Assembly: GCF_963422225.1 (NCBI RefSeq)
Contig: NZ_OY728607.1
Span: 806,001 to 870,000 of the forward strand
Direction: 5' to 3'
Length of the DNA stretch: 64,000 bases
DNA from: Candidatus Trichorickettsia mobilis
GTDB taxonomy: Bacteria > Pseudomonadota > Alphaproteobacteria > Rickettsiales > Rickettsiaceae
The translations under genes and the position numbers were made by a program. This document shows, one piece after another, positions 28,429 to 37,933 of the stretch (positions within the stretch are counted from its first letter, which is position 1; every line of letters starts with the position of its first letter). The notes below the pieces were generated by a model that ran no database searches, had not been told where the DNA came from, and was given only the letters and a program-made list of their open reading frames with translations.

Positions 28429-30264
28429 TTAAAAATTAATATTTTGTAATCTATGTTGTAACTTAGATTTTAATTCAGTTAAGTTAAATGTTAACTTTAT
28501 TAAAGCTCCGCCTTGTGGAGCATTGCTTATTTCCAGTGAGCCGAAATGGTCTTGAGTAATTTTTTTAACTATAGCAAGCCCTAGACCTGTGCCTTTTGCT
28601 CTGTTGGTAATGTAAGCTTCTGTAGCGCAGTTTAGCAATTCCGGAGTGAATCCAGGGCCATTATCTGCAACAATAACATATACTAAATCAGTAGTTTGGG
28701 TTATAGAAACGTCAATTATTTGCTGGGCTATTTTTTCTGTAGCTTCTTCGGCGTTTTTTAGCAAGTTAAGCATAATTTGATGAAGTTGCGTGATATCACC
28801 AACGAAATTTATTGCTTTTTCACTGCTGGATAATTTGTAAGTAATTTTATCGTTAATTGATTTTCTTGAATCAACCATATCTTTTATTAAGGACACTAAT
28901 TCACACTTGGTAAAGGTAGGTAATGGCAATCGGGCAAAATTTACAAACTCAGAAACAATTTTTTTAATATCATTGATATGACGGGTAATAGTGTTTATGT
29001 ATCGGTCGAATGCAGTTTGATCTGAAACTTCATGACGAAATTTTTTAAATAGCCTTTCTGCTGAAAGTTGTATTGGAGTGAGAGGGTTCTTTATTTCATG
29101 AGCTACTCTACGTGCTACGTCTGACCATGCAAGAGCTCGTTGGGCAATTAATAGATCTCGTTGCTGACGGTTAATCTGTTGAATCATTCTATTGAATGCA
29201 GAAGATAAAACCTTAATCTCGTCATTATTTAAATTTCCTTCCGGCACTTGAATAGTTAAGTCTCCATCTTTTACTTTCTCTGTCGCGATTACCAATTTAT
29301 GGATAGGGCTAACTATTTGACCGGCAAAAATTGCGCCCCAACTTATTGCAGCTAATAATAGTAATAATGCTATAAAAATAAAGATCATAGAAAATTTGAT
29401 CTGCATACTGGAGATATGGGTTTTAAGCTGGTAATAACTGCTAGCTGCACCATTGGTTTTATCAATATGGTCGATAATTTTGCTGTCGATAATTCTGCCA
29501 ACTAATAAATAAGTATCATTATATTCTCGTAGTTTTATCAACATTCTAATTTTAGTGGGATCAGAAGTAATTTCAACTATTTCACCGCGGTCAGCCTTTT
29601 CAATTAGATGCATTGGTATGGTAGTAAAACTTAAGGAAAAGCTTAATGAAGTTTGAGCCAGAATGGTATTAGTAGTTTTTTGAAACACTATCGCTTCGTC
29701 TAAAGAACGCATTTCAGCTTCAGCATTTAAGGCTTTGGCAAAATAAGTCGGGTTGTGAATCAAATCATAATACATTTCACTAAGGTCATCTGCAGATGCT
29801 GCTGCACTTTCCTTTAAGCGTATAGTATGTTCTACAAGATATGATTCAGCAACGCTAATTGATTGATCCAGTACTGTAGATATTTTTTTATCAAACCATA
29901 TTTGTAGGCCAAAATTAAAAAAATACGCTGAAAATACCGAAACAATTATCGTAGGAACAGCAGCCACTAGACTGAAAGCGACAATGATTCGGTTTTGTAA
30001 TTTAGAAGTATTACTGGTAGATTTGTTGGCAGAATGTTTAAAGATTTTATATGATAAGACAATACCTAGAGCTAAGAAAATTATTAGATCAACTAAAATT
30101 AATCCTATAACTTTGCTTGGATCAGGTCCCAATACATTTGTTTCTTTGGTAATCGTGCTATATGTAAAAATTGATAAAACGATAGCCATTACTACTAAAA
30201 GCAATAATAATTTATTGCTTTTAGTATAGTGTTTTTTTAATAAGAGTATAAGGTGGTTAAACAT
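28429..30264 (-). CDS. ntrY: NtrY-like sensor histidine kinase
   Basis: 611 residues. Several N-terminal membrane segments (about 18-35, 50-70, 92-115) and another at about 290-315 enclose an extracytoplasmic sensor region. A HAMP domain follows, then the phospho-acceptor H-box VAHEIKNPLTPIQLSAERL and the ATPase boxes N (LLNLLKNAEEA), G1 (DNGPGF) and G2 (GTGLGLAIV). No PAS domain is apparent between HAMP and H-box. It pairs with NtrX downstream. The signal is unknown; NtrY/NtrX in alphaproteobacteria is linked to nitrogen, redox and envelope control. Confidence 0.93.
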   Translation of the reverse strand: MFNHLILLLKKHYTKSNKLLLLLVVMAIVLSIFTYSTITKETNVLGPDPSKVIGLILVDLIIFLALGIVLSYKIFKHSANKSTSNTSKLQNRIIVAFSLVAAVPTIIVSVFSAYFFNFGLQIWFDKKISTVLDQSISVAESYLVEHTIRLKESAAASADDLSEMYYDLIHNPTYFAKALNAEAEMRSLDEAIVFQKTTNTILAQTSLSFSLSFTTIPMHLIEKADRGEIVEITSDPTKIRMLIKLREYNDTYLLVGRIIDSKIIDHIDKTNGAASSYYQLKTHISSMQIKFSMIFIFIALLLLLAAISWGAIFAGQIVSPIHKLVIATEKVKDGDLTIQVPEGNLNNDEIKVLSSAFNRMIQQINRQQRDLLIAQRALAWSDVARRVAHEIKNPLTPIQLSAERLFKKFRHEVSDQTAFDRYINTITRHINDIKKIVSEFVNFARLPLPTFTKCELVSLIKDMVDSRKSINDKITYKLSSSEKAINFVGDITQLHQIMLNLLKNAEEATEKIAQQIIDVSITQTTDLVYVIVADNGPGFTPELLNCATEAYITNRAKGTGLGLAIVKKITQDHFGSLEISNAPQGGALIKLTFNLTELKSKLQHRLQNINF

Positions 30265-30385
30265 TGAATGAGATATTATATTTAATATTTATAGTGTTAT
30301 AGCGCCGATCAGTTAGGTGATGATAGTCAAATTTTAAGGTAAGGTTGTACCTTAAACGTAACGTAGTTATCTCGAACAAAGAACA

Positions 30386-30452
30386 GTCATCCCGAACTTG
30401 TTTCGGGATCTCATCAGGAGTTCATAAAATCCCGAAACAAGTTCGGGATGAC
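30386..30452. repeat. P4 palindromic element, hairpin between ntrY and proP
   Basis: Perfect 24-bp inverted arms (30386-30409 and 30429-30452) around a 19-base spacer; core CCCGAACTTGTTTCGGGAT and its complement. It is the main content of the 404-bp gap between ntrY and proP, where I see nothing else. It may act as a terminator-like hairpin in RNA, but there is no T-run. Confidence 0.88.
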
Positions 30453-30668
30453 ATTATGTGTTCGAGAGCATTGTGTGCTCGGATATACCTAGATGACTAA
30501 TGTTATAAGTCATTTCTGAAATCTTTGCTATATTCAGCTACATTATAAACCATTTTCTTAATTTAATCTAGATTCTGTAAAAATTTATTGCACGAGTTAA
30601 GAATTATGATATTAAAAATGGTGTATATTTGATCAACTTCATAAATAGTATTAAATGAGGTGTTGTAG

Positions 30669-31976
30669 ATGAAGAAAATTATAATATCTGGAATGATTGG
30701 TAATGCCCTGGAGTGGTATGATTATGCATTATATGCTCAGTTTGCACCTATTATAGCCCAGCATTTTTTTCCTGATTCCGAGATTAAGGAAATACTGACA
30801 TTTGCAGTATTTGCTTCTGGGTTTATTGTCCGGCCGTTAGGTGGCGTGTTATTCGGTAGTATTGGCGATAAATTCGGTAGGCGGATTGCTTTAGTAATTG
30901 GCATATTAACTATGGCAATTCCTACTGCAGGCATAGGATTGCTGCCAAGCTATGCGACCATAGGACTGGCGGCACCAATAATTTTGGTTATTATTAGGTT
31001 GATTCAGGGTTTTGCACTAGGAGGAGAATTTAGTGGCTGTATAGCCTATATAGTGGAACATGCCAGTATAAAACATCGTGGACTTGCTGGTAGTGCAGCT
31101 TTTGCTAGTATGTGTATTGGAATGTTGTTAGGTGTGATAACTGCAAATGCTTTTTCATATTTTATGTCTCAGGAAGCATTATTTGCTTGGGGATGGCGAT
31201 TACCTTTTGTAGCTGGTTTGTTCATTGGTGGAATAGGTTTATATATCAGGAAAAATTTGTCTGAGAGCCCATTATATAGCGCAGCAAAAGAGAATGGTAA
31301 TTTAGCAAGATATCCTTTGCGTGAAATCGTGACTAAATATCGAACTCAATTATTAGTAGCAATAGGGATTTATATTACGGTAACAGCTCCTTTTTATACC
31401 GCTACGGTATTTATTGAGAATTTTATGCAGACTCTAGGTTATACTCGCACTCAGAGTTCAATGGTGTGTGGAATAATTTTAACTACTATGATCATAGTTT
31501 TTCCGATTTCTGCTTTTGTTTCCGATAAAATTGGGCGTAAACCAGTTTTGCTTACTGGAATATTATTGATGATATTGTTAGTGTATCCAATATTCAAGCT
31601 ACTTGGGTCAATGGATTATACTTTGGCGGTATTATCACAAATCCTATTTGCTGGAATAATAGCTATATATATGGGTCCAATTCCAACCTTATTAGTAGAG
31701 CTTTTTCCAACCAGAGTACGTTTCACTGGTGTTGCCTTATCATATAATCTGAGTGCAGCAATATTTGGTGGTTCAGCACCAATGGTGGGTGTGATATTAG
31801 TGGAATATACCAAGGATAAATATGCCTTATCATATTATTTGATGGTTCTTGCAGTGATTTCTTTAATAGTACTAAAGTTTTATAAAGAGACTTATAGAAA
31901 GAATTTAGCTGAAGAGATTACATTAGACCATGGAGAATCCAAGAATTTGCCACGAGAATATAGAGCTTTAACATAA
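30669..31976 (+). CDS. proP: MFS transporter, ProP/metabolite-H+ symporter type
   Basis: 435-residue major facilitator with about 12 hydrophobic segments. Start [22 protein letters not shown] carries the NxxEWYDF-like motif of the metabolite:H+ symporter subfamily (proline/betaine, citrate, ketoglutarate carriers). The loop motif GDKFGRR between segments 2 and 3 and its second-half copy SDKIGRKP are present, as is [13 protein letters not shown]. Rickettsiales carry many ProP-like paralogues, so the substrate cannot be named. The stop overlaps the queH start by one base. Confidence 0.88.
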   Translation: MKKIIISGMIGNALEWYDYALYAQFAPIIAQHFFPDSEIKEILTFAVFASGFIVRPLGGVLFGSIGDKFGRRIALVIGILTMAIPTAGIGLLPSYATIGLAAPIILVIIRLIQGFALGGEFSGCIAYIVEHASIKHRGLAGSAAFASMCIGMLLGVITANAFSYFMSQEALFAWGWRLPFVAGLFIGGIGLYIRKNLSESPLYSAAKENGNLARYPLREIVTKYRTQLLVAIGIYITVTAPFYTATVFIENFMQTLGYTRTQSSMVCGIILTTMIIVFPISAFVSDKIGRKPVLLTGILLMILLVYPIFKLLGSMDYTLAVLSQILFAGIIAIYMGPIPTLLVELFPTRVRFTGVALSYNLSAAIFGGSAPMVGVILVEYTKDKYALSYYLMVLAVISLIVLKFYKETYRKNLAEEITLDHGESKNLPREYRALT

Positions 31977-32611
31977 TGACATTTCAGGTACCAAATGGTG
32001 AAAAGAAGATATTAATGCACTCATGTTGCGCTCCTTGTTCTGGAGAACCAATGGAGAAAGTAATTGAGGCTGGTATTGCATTAACTATCTTTTTTTATAA
32101 TCCTAATATTCATCCTAAGAAGGAATATGAAATACGTAAGCAAGAGAATATCAGATTTGCTGAAAAGATGGGCATACAGTTCATAGATGCTGATTATGAT
32201 GTTCAAAACTGGTTTGCCAGAGCAAAAGGCATGGAATATGAACCAGAACGAGGCAAGCGTTGTTCTATGTGTTTTGATATGCGCTTTGAGCGCACTGCTT
32301 TATATGCCTATGAAAATGATTTTAAAGTCATTACCAGTTCGCTAGGGATTTCTCGGTGGAAGGACATGGAGCAGATTAATCAATCTGGACTTCGTGCTGC
32401 CTCTCATTATGATGGAATAACATATTGGACCTATAATTGGCGAAAAAATGATGGTAGTAGTAATATGTATAATATTGCCAAACGGGAGAATTTTTATAAG
32501 CAGGAATATTGTGGTTGTATTTATTCTTTAAGAGATAGCAATGAGTGGCGACGAGCTAATAATCGTGAAGAGATAGCTATTGGAGAACAGTATTATACCA
32601 AATCATTATAA
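31976..32611 (+). CDS. queH: QueH, epoxyqueuosine reductase
   Basis: QueH (DUF208) reduces epoxyqueuosine to queuosine in tRNA, replacing QueG. Of four Cys expected for metal and Fe-S binding, a CC pair is in [12 protein letters not shown], another pair in RCSMCFDMR, and a late CGCIYS is also present. [15 protein letters not shown] and [10 protein letters not shown] are family motifs. The length of 211 residues is normal. It is translationally coupled to the transporter gene upstream (TAATG). Confidence 0.92.
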   Translation: MTFQVPNGEKKILMHSCCAPCSGEPMEKVIEAGIALTIFFYNPNIHPKKEYEIRKQENIRFAEKMGIQFIDADYDVQNWFARAKGMEYEPERGKRCSMCFDMRFERTALYAYENDFKVITSSLGISRWKDMEQINQSGLRAASHYDGITYWTYNWRKNDGSSNMYNIAKRENFYKQEYCGCIYSLRDSNEWRRANNREEIAIGEQYYTKSL

Positions 32612-32773
32612 CAGATTGTGAGTTAATTTTCTAAGAACTTTTAATGGCTTATTCTACAACTGCTTTGTCTCCATCTAAAACTCGCACTAGACCTCTTGCG
32701 TAACCTAGAAATGATTGATCAATGAAATTTTTACTTTATAATCTCGAATTAGCACTATAATGAATTAATCTAT

Positions 32774-33163
32774 ATGGTAATTATAATAAATTTTATTACT
32801 TATTTCGGCACCGCACTATTATTAACACTCCTTTTCACGTGGTTATATGAAGGGATAACACCTTACAATAGTTTTAAACTGATAAAGGAGAATAATATCT
32901 CAGCAGTAATTAGCTTTGGTGGTGCGCTTATTGGTTTTGTTTTACCATTAGCTACTATTCTCATACATAGCCAGTTTATTGAGGAAGTAGTAGTTTGGGG
33001 CGTAGTAGCAGCTTCAATTCAATTGATGGTTTATGTTCTAGCACGTGTATTTATTCCGGCACTAAAAAAGAATGTTACTGAAAATAATATAGCTGGTTCG
33101 CTTTTCTTAGCTTTTATCTCTTTGATAGTGGGGATCTTAAATGCAGGATGTATGAGCTATTAA
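32774..33163 (+). CDS. DUF350 family membrane protein (YjfL-like)
   Basis: 129-residue protein with four hydrophobic segments (about 5-24, 45-65, 75-93, 107-125), the DUF350 layout. Motif WLYEGITPYNSFKLIKENNISA is typical. In enterobacteria DUF350, DUF1190 and a glutathionylspermidine synthase-like gene form a cluster (yjfL-yjfM-yjfC; ygiB-ygiC), as here. Function unknown; a membrane partner of the two downstream products is a reasonable guess. It overlaps the frame start of the next gene. Confidence 0.85.
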   Translation: MVIIINFITYFGTALLLTLLFTWLYEGITPYNSFKLIKENNISAVISFGGALIGFVLPLATILIHSQFIEEVVVWGVVAASIQLMVYVLARVFIPALKKNVTENNIAGSLFLAFISLIVGILNAGCMSY

Positions 33164-33165
33164 CC

Positions 33166-33600
33166 ATGAGAAGGTCAAAAAATATTTCATTATACCTTGT
33201 ATGTAGTATATTTTTGACGAGTTGTGATAAACAAGCTTATCACGGTGTTCTTGATTGCAAAGAAGATTATAACATGATCATATGTGATACCGCGTACGCT
33301 AAAGCAGTGAATAAAGATTATGATAAAACTCCTACAACCCTCGAGCAATGTCAGCAACAATATGAACAATGTGAGATGTGGCTTGATGGATATGCACCGT
33401 CAATGAAAGGCTTCACTGTAAGTTTACCAGATGATGGATATCCTGTATATGAACAAAAATCGCAAAGAAGCTGGTGGGGCAGATCATCATGGTGGGGCAG
33501 CAACAGATCATCATGGTGGAGCAGCGGAGGATCATCATGGTGGGGCACGAAGCCACGATCAGGAGGTTTCGGTAAACACGGCTTTAGTTTCGGTGGATAA
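33166..33600 (+). CDS. DUF1190 family lipoprotein (YgiB/YjfM-like)
   Basis: 145 residues starting MRRSKNISLYLVCSIFLTSC, a lipoprotein signal whose Cys lies at about residue 20. The middle has paired Cys (DCKEDYN, QCQQQYEQCEMW), as in YgiB. The C-terminus is a low-complexity repeat of SSWWG/RSSWW units followed by GGFGKHGFSFGG. An upstream ATG (33148) is possible, but the later one, 3 bp past the DUF350 stop, gives a standard signal. The DNA repeat encoding TCATCATGGTGG is direct and length-variable. Confidence 0.82.
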   Translation: MRRSKNISLYLVCSIFLTSCDKQAYHGVLDCKEDYNMIICDTAYAKAVNKDYDKTPTTLEQCQQQYEQCEMWLDGYAPSMKGFTVSLPDDGYPVYEQKSQRSWWGRSSWWGSNRSSWWSSGGSSWWGTKPRSGGFGKHGFSFGG

Positions 33601-33603
33601 GCA

Positions 33604-33874
33604 ATGGAACGCATAGTGATAAATCCAAGGCAGGGATGGCAAGATTTAGTTGAAAATTTAGGGTTTTATTTTCATACAATTGATAATGAAATTTATTGGG
33701 ATGAGTCAGCATATTATCACTTGTCTTTAACACAAGTGGATCAATTAGAGCAGGCTACAGAAGTTTTACATAGTTTGTGTGAAAAAGCGGTGAGATTTAT
33801 AATTGAAAATAAGAGATATGAAGGTTTTGGTTTTTCACCACTATCTATAGCTCTTATTGAGCAAAGCTATAATA
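33604..33874 (+). pseudogene. Glutathionylspermidine synthase-like (YgiC/YjfC) gene, 5' part
   Basis: First 90 codons: MERIVINPRQGWQDLVENLG, with the DESAYYHLSL motif of the family. It starts 3 bp after the DUF1190 stop. It runs into IS5-family copy E after EQSYN and would end with the IS-encoded tail RPLSKLIYQAPNYINQQLN at 33933. Excision gives QSYNNKQSRSLYGRFDLA in frame and a 378-codon gene, close to the usual size (about 386 residues). Confidence 0.87.
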
Positions 33875-34780
33875 GACCTCTTTCGAAACTCATTTACCAA
33901 GCTCCCAATTATATAAACCAGCAATTAAATTGAACCTAAGACCAAATCTTTTGCGTCTATTTCGATGCAATTATTTTAAAACGCTTTAACATAATTTATC
34001 ACCGATAACATTTTCATTTAATACTCTGTCACTTGCTAAACTTCTATTATTTTTCTTATCTTCTTTAGTTAAAGCATTCTTTTTACTCTTTTTCTTTGGT
34101 AGCTCAGAATTTGTATGAATCTTCTGTAAGCCTTGATAACCAGTATCAGTAATCACTTTAACCTCAGGCAGTATATGGGTTCTTGATTCTTTAAATAATT
34201 TAAAATCATGACGCTTACCATTGGAAAAAGAAGTGCATATGACTCGTTTGCTTTTCTTATCTACTACTATTTGAGTCTTTAACGTATGTCTTTTCTTTTT
34301 ACCTGAGTAATAGTATTTCTGTTTTTTTGGGGTCGCTCTATAGGGCTTTCTGTAGCATCTATTAAAACTAATTCATACTCCATACCGCTTTTAACTAGAG
34401 CCTTCTTACCTGGAAGAGCAAAATCCGGATGTTTTATTAGAGTGTCTTCAACAAAACGAATTGTTTTAAATGCACTGCTTTCGCTAACTCCATAATTCTT
34501 AGCTATATGAAAATAGGTACGGTATTCCCTTAAATATTCAAGTGTCATTAATAGGCTGTCTTCCATACTAAGACTAGCTCTTCTGCCACCTTGGTACCTC
34601 CTATTTATTTGTTTCTCTGTCTTTAAAATCCCTACCATCTTTTCAAATGTACTATTTCTTACCCCTGTTAATCTTCTAAAATGCTCTTCCGATAAAATGC
34701 TTAAATTTTTATATCTCATATAGTTCTAAATTAAGTAAATTCGACTTTATAACATATTTAGTCCAGTTTCGAAAGAGGTC
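33875..34780 (-). mobile_element. IS5-family element, copy E (defective variant)
   Basis: 906 bp with the standard GACCTCTTTCGAAACT ends and duplicated TA, reversed with respect to the host gene. It shares with copy D the relocated 8-mer and the resulting stop, so D and E descend from one variant. Confidence 0.93.
33986..34719 (-). pseudogene. IS5-family transposase, copy E (truncated ORF B)
   Basis: ORF A (34719-34279) is intact and the A AAA AAC site is kept, but ORF B stops at 33986-33988 after VIGDKLC, as in copy D. The last 38 or so residues are lost. Confidence 0.85.
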
Positions 34781-35645
34781 TAATAAACAGTCTCGTAGTT
34801 TATATGGTAGGTTTGATTTAGCTTATGATGGTACCAATCCTCCTAAAATGCTTGAGTACAACGCTGATACCCCTACTGCGTTATTTGAAGCAAGTGTTAT
34901 TCAATGGGAGTGGCTGCAGTCCTTAAAATTTAAAGCAGATCAATTTAATAGTATTCATGAAAAGCTCATTGAAGCGTGGCAAGAGCTTATTCCTTCAGGA
35001 GCATTGGTGCATTTTAGTGGTTTTTTAGATAACAGAGAAGATTATGGTACGCTAACTTATCTCGCCGATACAGCTCTTCAAGTGACAAAACAAGTAAAAG
35101 TACTAGAGTTACAGAATATTACTTTGCGTAGGAAGTGGTTTAAACAGCAGCTTTGTGATGAAGAAGGATTTAAAATTGCTTATTTATTTAAATTATACCC
35201 TTGGGAATGGATGGTAAAAGATGAGTTTGCTATTTATTTATTAGAATCAGATATAACGCTCTTTGAGCCCGCTTGGCGTATGATATTACAGAACAAGAAC
35301 ATTCTAACTATATTATGGGAGTTGTTTCCAGATTGTCCCTATCTATTACCTGCTTATTCTTCGCCAGAGAAGATAAAAAACACATTTGTGAGTAAGATAA
35401 AAGAAGGACGAGAAGGAGATGGAGTATTTTTCTGCCGCTCTATAGAAGCTATGGAATTGCCTAAATCTATAGTTGCCTCGGATTTTATTTACCAAGAGTG
35501 GTTTAATGTACCAAATTTTGAAGGAAACTATCCTACCATAGGAAGTTGGATTATTAATGGGCAGGTTGCAGGCATTGGAATTCGTGAGGATAAATCTCCT
35601 ATCATTAAAAGGTCAAGTAGGTTTGTCCCTCATTGCTTTTCCTAA
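34781..35645 (+). pseudogene. Glutathionylspermidine synthase-like (YgiC/YjfC) gene, 3' part
   Basis: Encodes the ATP-grasp C-terminal region: GRFDLAYDG, KMLEYNADTPTALFEASVIQWEW, then PYLLPAYS and the end GSWIINGQVAGIGIREDK. These match the amide-ligase-like family whose characterised relatives join glutathione and spermidine; YgiC-type members have an unproven substrate. A start at 34848 (MLEYNADTP) would give a shortened product lacking the N-terminus. There is no other gene downstream on this strand for 176 bp. Confidence 0.88.
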
Positions 35646-35821
35646 TCATCTACTCTCTAGCTCTATAAATATTTGTCCATAAGTTATTCCCAGTCTATAA
35701 CTTCCTTACTGTCAAACAAAAGCCATAAATAAAAAAATAATTATTAAACTTTTTATTATTAAATTTATCTTTAAGTTTTTTATAATATAATCAGTATTAC
35801 AAAACATATATAGGTAGTTTT

Positions 35822-36016
35822 ATGAATAAACTTATTCCAATTTTTCTAGCTCTAGCTTTCTCAACTGTTGCCATTGCTACAGACGGCCAAAAACATGAGG
35901 ACAACACCAAAAAAGAACATCATGAGAATACAGAGCACCACAAAGAAAAACCTGAGCATAAATCTGAACATCCAGATAATAAACACGAAACTGAAAAACA
36001 TAAAAAGCACAATTAA
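35822..36016 (+). CDS. Small secreted His/Lys/Glu-rich protein
   Basis: 64 residues. Clear signal peptide MNKLIPIFLALAFSTVAIA, then a 45-residue mature part that is extremely hydrophilic (HHENTEHHKEKPEHKSEHP) with ten His and many Lys/Glu. No family recognised. His clusters suggest metal binding, but that is inference only. A TATAAT -10 box lies at 35781-35786. The signal peptide closely resembles that of the next small gene, while the mature parts are unrelated. Confidence 0.75.
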   Translation: MNKLIPIFLALAFSTVAIATDGQKHEDNTKKEHHENTEHHKEKPEHKSEHPDNKHETEKHKKHN

Positions 36017-36079
36017 GTGTATTTAAGTAAAGAAATTTTTAATATCATAAAAATAATGACAAATGATCAATATTTTCAC

Positions 36080-36107
36080 TTGAAGATTTCGCTTTTTATA
36101 TTATAAT
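36080..36107 (+). promoter_or_regulatory. Sigma-70-type promoter of the second small secreted protein
   Basis: TTGAAG (36080-36085), 16-base spacer, TATAAT (36102-36107), about 30 bp before the ATG at 36138. Confidence 0.75.
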
Positions 36108-36137
36108 TGCCATTACAAAAACAACGAGGTTTATCTT

Positions 36138-36305
36138 ATGCACAAAATTATTACAATTCTTCTAGCCCTAGCCTTCTCAACCGCTGCTCTTGCTAGCACT
36201 GCACCAGCAGATGCATCAAAGAAGCCTGCTACTGCTAACCAAGCACAAGCTGGTGGACAAGTAGAAGCAGAAAAAGAAAAAGAAACTACTGAAGAAAAAA
36301 AATAA
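36138..36305 (+). CDS. Small secreted Ala/Lys/Glu-rich protein
   Basis: 55 residues. Signal peptide MHKIITILLALAFSTAALAS, then a mature part rich in Ala, Lys and Glu (PADASKKPATANQAQAGG, ending TTEEKK). It has a strong promoter upstream and a strong terminator downstream, so it is likely a well-expressed single-gene unit. The signal peptide is paralogous to the one at 35822. Function unknown. Confidence 0.8.
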   Translation: MHKIITILLALAFSTAALASTAPADASKKPATANQAQAGGQVEAEKEKETTEEKK

Positions 36306-36337
36306 GCTATTATTTTTTTCTTTATCTTTGATAAGTT

Positions 36338-36374
36338 AACCGATAAATGTTTAATCGTTTATCGGTTTTTTTGT
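36338..36374 (+). terminator. Rho-independent terminator
   Basis: Perfect 10-bp stem AACCGATAAA / TTTATCGGTT (36338-36347, 36358-36367) with a 10-base loop, followed by a T-run. It ends the small secreted protein transcript. Confidence 0.9.
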
Positions 36375-36447
36375 CAGTGTTTCTGGATCACTAACATATA
36401 GTTAGCGTTCACGAGTTTTTTAGTTTGAACGGTTTAGTATTCACACT

Positions 36448-36549
36448 ATAGCAAAGCCAGTTGGATTATGGTACGTTAATGGAAGAGCTAGGTAGATTAC
36501 TTTGTTGCGCACAGCTGAGACGCAGCATAATCCAACTGGAGAAAGCTAT
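36448..36549. repeat. P1 palindromic element, copy 2 (internally shortened)
   Basis: Same arms as copy 1 but lacks about 13 bp around TTTGACGTACC before the right arm. It is followed (36551-36740) by remnants of other palindromes (GGCGTCATCAC, ACTGGATTGCTTCG); no gene is seen in 36375-36740. Confidence 0.82.
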
Positions 36550-36740
36550 ACAAGGCGTCATCACTAGGAGGCCGTTAGGCTCGTGGTGATCCAAATCAGC
36601 TTACGTCAAGAGGAGCTACTAAAAAAACTGGATTGCTTCGATTTTTAACCAAATCTATGACGATCTTTTCTTAAAACCATAAACAACACTCAAAGCTTGA
36701 CGATTTTTCTCAAAATTCGTGACGCTCACAGCATATGAGG

Positions 36741-37685
36741 TCAGTCAAATATTTGAACTACCTCCTCTCTTAAAAGCAATTGCTCCAATTCTTTGTTGCT
36801 ACTATATTCTAATATTATTTTTTCTTTCATTTGATGTCTAAACCAAGTACTTTGCCTCTTAGCATATTGTCTGGTTCGACACTGAGCAAGATTTAGTGCT
36901 TCAGCTAAAGTGATCTGGCCATCCAAATATTCAATAATTTCCTGCACACCCACTGCTTTAATGCTAGAATCTTTAATGCTAGATTTATTTTTTATCAACC
37001 GTTTTATTGCCTCTACTTCCGCTACTGCACCATGATCAAACATTTGTTGTAATCTTACATTACAGCTAGACACTAAAAAATTCCGTTCTGGATTTAATAA
37101 AATCACCTTAATTACCAAGCCATTTAGAGGTGCTATAGCTGTATTATTCTGAAAAGTTATAATTGACTGACCTGTTTGCTTATATACTTCATAAGCACGC
37201 ATTGTTCGTTGTTTATCCAGCATATTTAATTTACTAGCAGCTATTGGGTCTAAATTTTGAAGATCCTCAAAAAATTTTACCTGTCCATACTCTTCATGCA
37301 ACATTTTAACCTCTGATTTAATAATCTCAGAAATTGCTGGTATGCTACTATAGCCAAAGATTAAAGTATTAATATACAGGCCACTCCCACCAACTACTAT
37401 AGGAATTTTATTTCTAGAATTTACCTCTTTAATTACTTGGGCTGCAATCTCAGCATATTTTACTGCTGAATAACTTTCTTCATTGATATCTAAAAAATTA
37501 TATAATAAATATGGTAGATCTTTCTTTAAACTGTCGGCTGGAGATGCGGTAATAATTGGAATTTGTTGGTATAATTGCATCGAATCGGCGCAGATAATTT
37601 CTCCATGATATTTTTGAGCCAATTTATGCGCAAAATATGTTTTGCCACAACCGGTTGGTCCGCAAACTATGACGACCATGTTCAT
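36741..37685 (-). CDS. miaA: MiaA, tRNA dimethylallyltransferase
   Basis: 314 residues; transfers dimethylallyl to the N6 of A37 in tRNAs reading UNN codons. P-loop VCGPTGCGKT at the N-terminus, then ADSMQLYQQIPIITASP, IPIVVGGSGLYINTL, and the C-terminal TRQYAKRQSTWFRHQM, all family hallmarks. Slightly divergent in the middle, but the frame is intact. Met3 (37679) is an equally good start. No operon partner on this strand: the next gene upstream is 249 bp away across a P4-like repeat. Confidence 0.95.
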   Translation of the reverse strand: MNMVVIVCGPTGCGKTYFAHKLAQKYHGEIICADSMQLYQQIPIITASPADSLKKDLPYLLYNFLDINEESYSAVKYAEIAAQVIKEVNSRNKIPIVVGGSGLYINTLIFGYSSIPAISEIIKSEVKMLHEEYGQVKFFEDLQNLDPIAASKLNMLDKQRTMRAYEVYKQTGQSIITFQNNTAIAPLNGLVIKVILLNPERNFLVSSCNVRLQQMFDHGAVAEVEAIKRLIKNKSSIKDSSIKAVGVQEIIEYLDGQITLAEALNLAQCRTRQYAKRQSTWFRHQMKEKIILEYSSNKELEQLLLREEVVQIFD

Positions 37686-37794
37686 ATATTTAATTTGAAT
37701 TGAATTAACAGGTTATTTCTGCGCTAATAATCCATTTCACACAATATCATCTCAGCGCTTACTAAGTGCTTAATGCCATTTCGAACACGCAATG

Positions 37795-37905
37795 TCATCC
37801 TGAATTTATTTCAGGAAGGACTTCATAAGATCCCGAAACAAGTTCGGGATAACATTGTGCACGTTCTGGATGATATTGTGCGCGTCAGGAATGACATTAA
37901 GTGCC
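37795..37905. repeat. P4 palindromic element (degenerate copy)
   Basis: CAATGTCATCCTGAATTTATTTCAGGA and ATCCCGAAACAAGTTCGGGAT segments, then GTCAGGAATGACATT. Fills the miaA-phosphomannomutase gap. Confidence 0.65.
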
Positions 37906-37933
37906 AGGATAACAAGGCATGGAGGTAATTATA

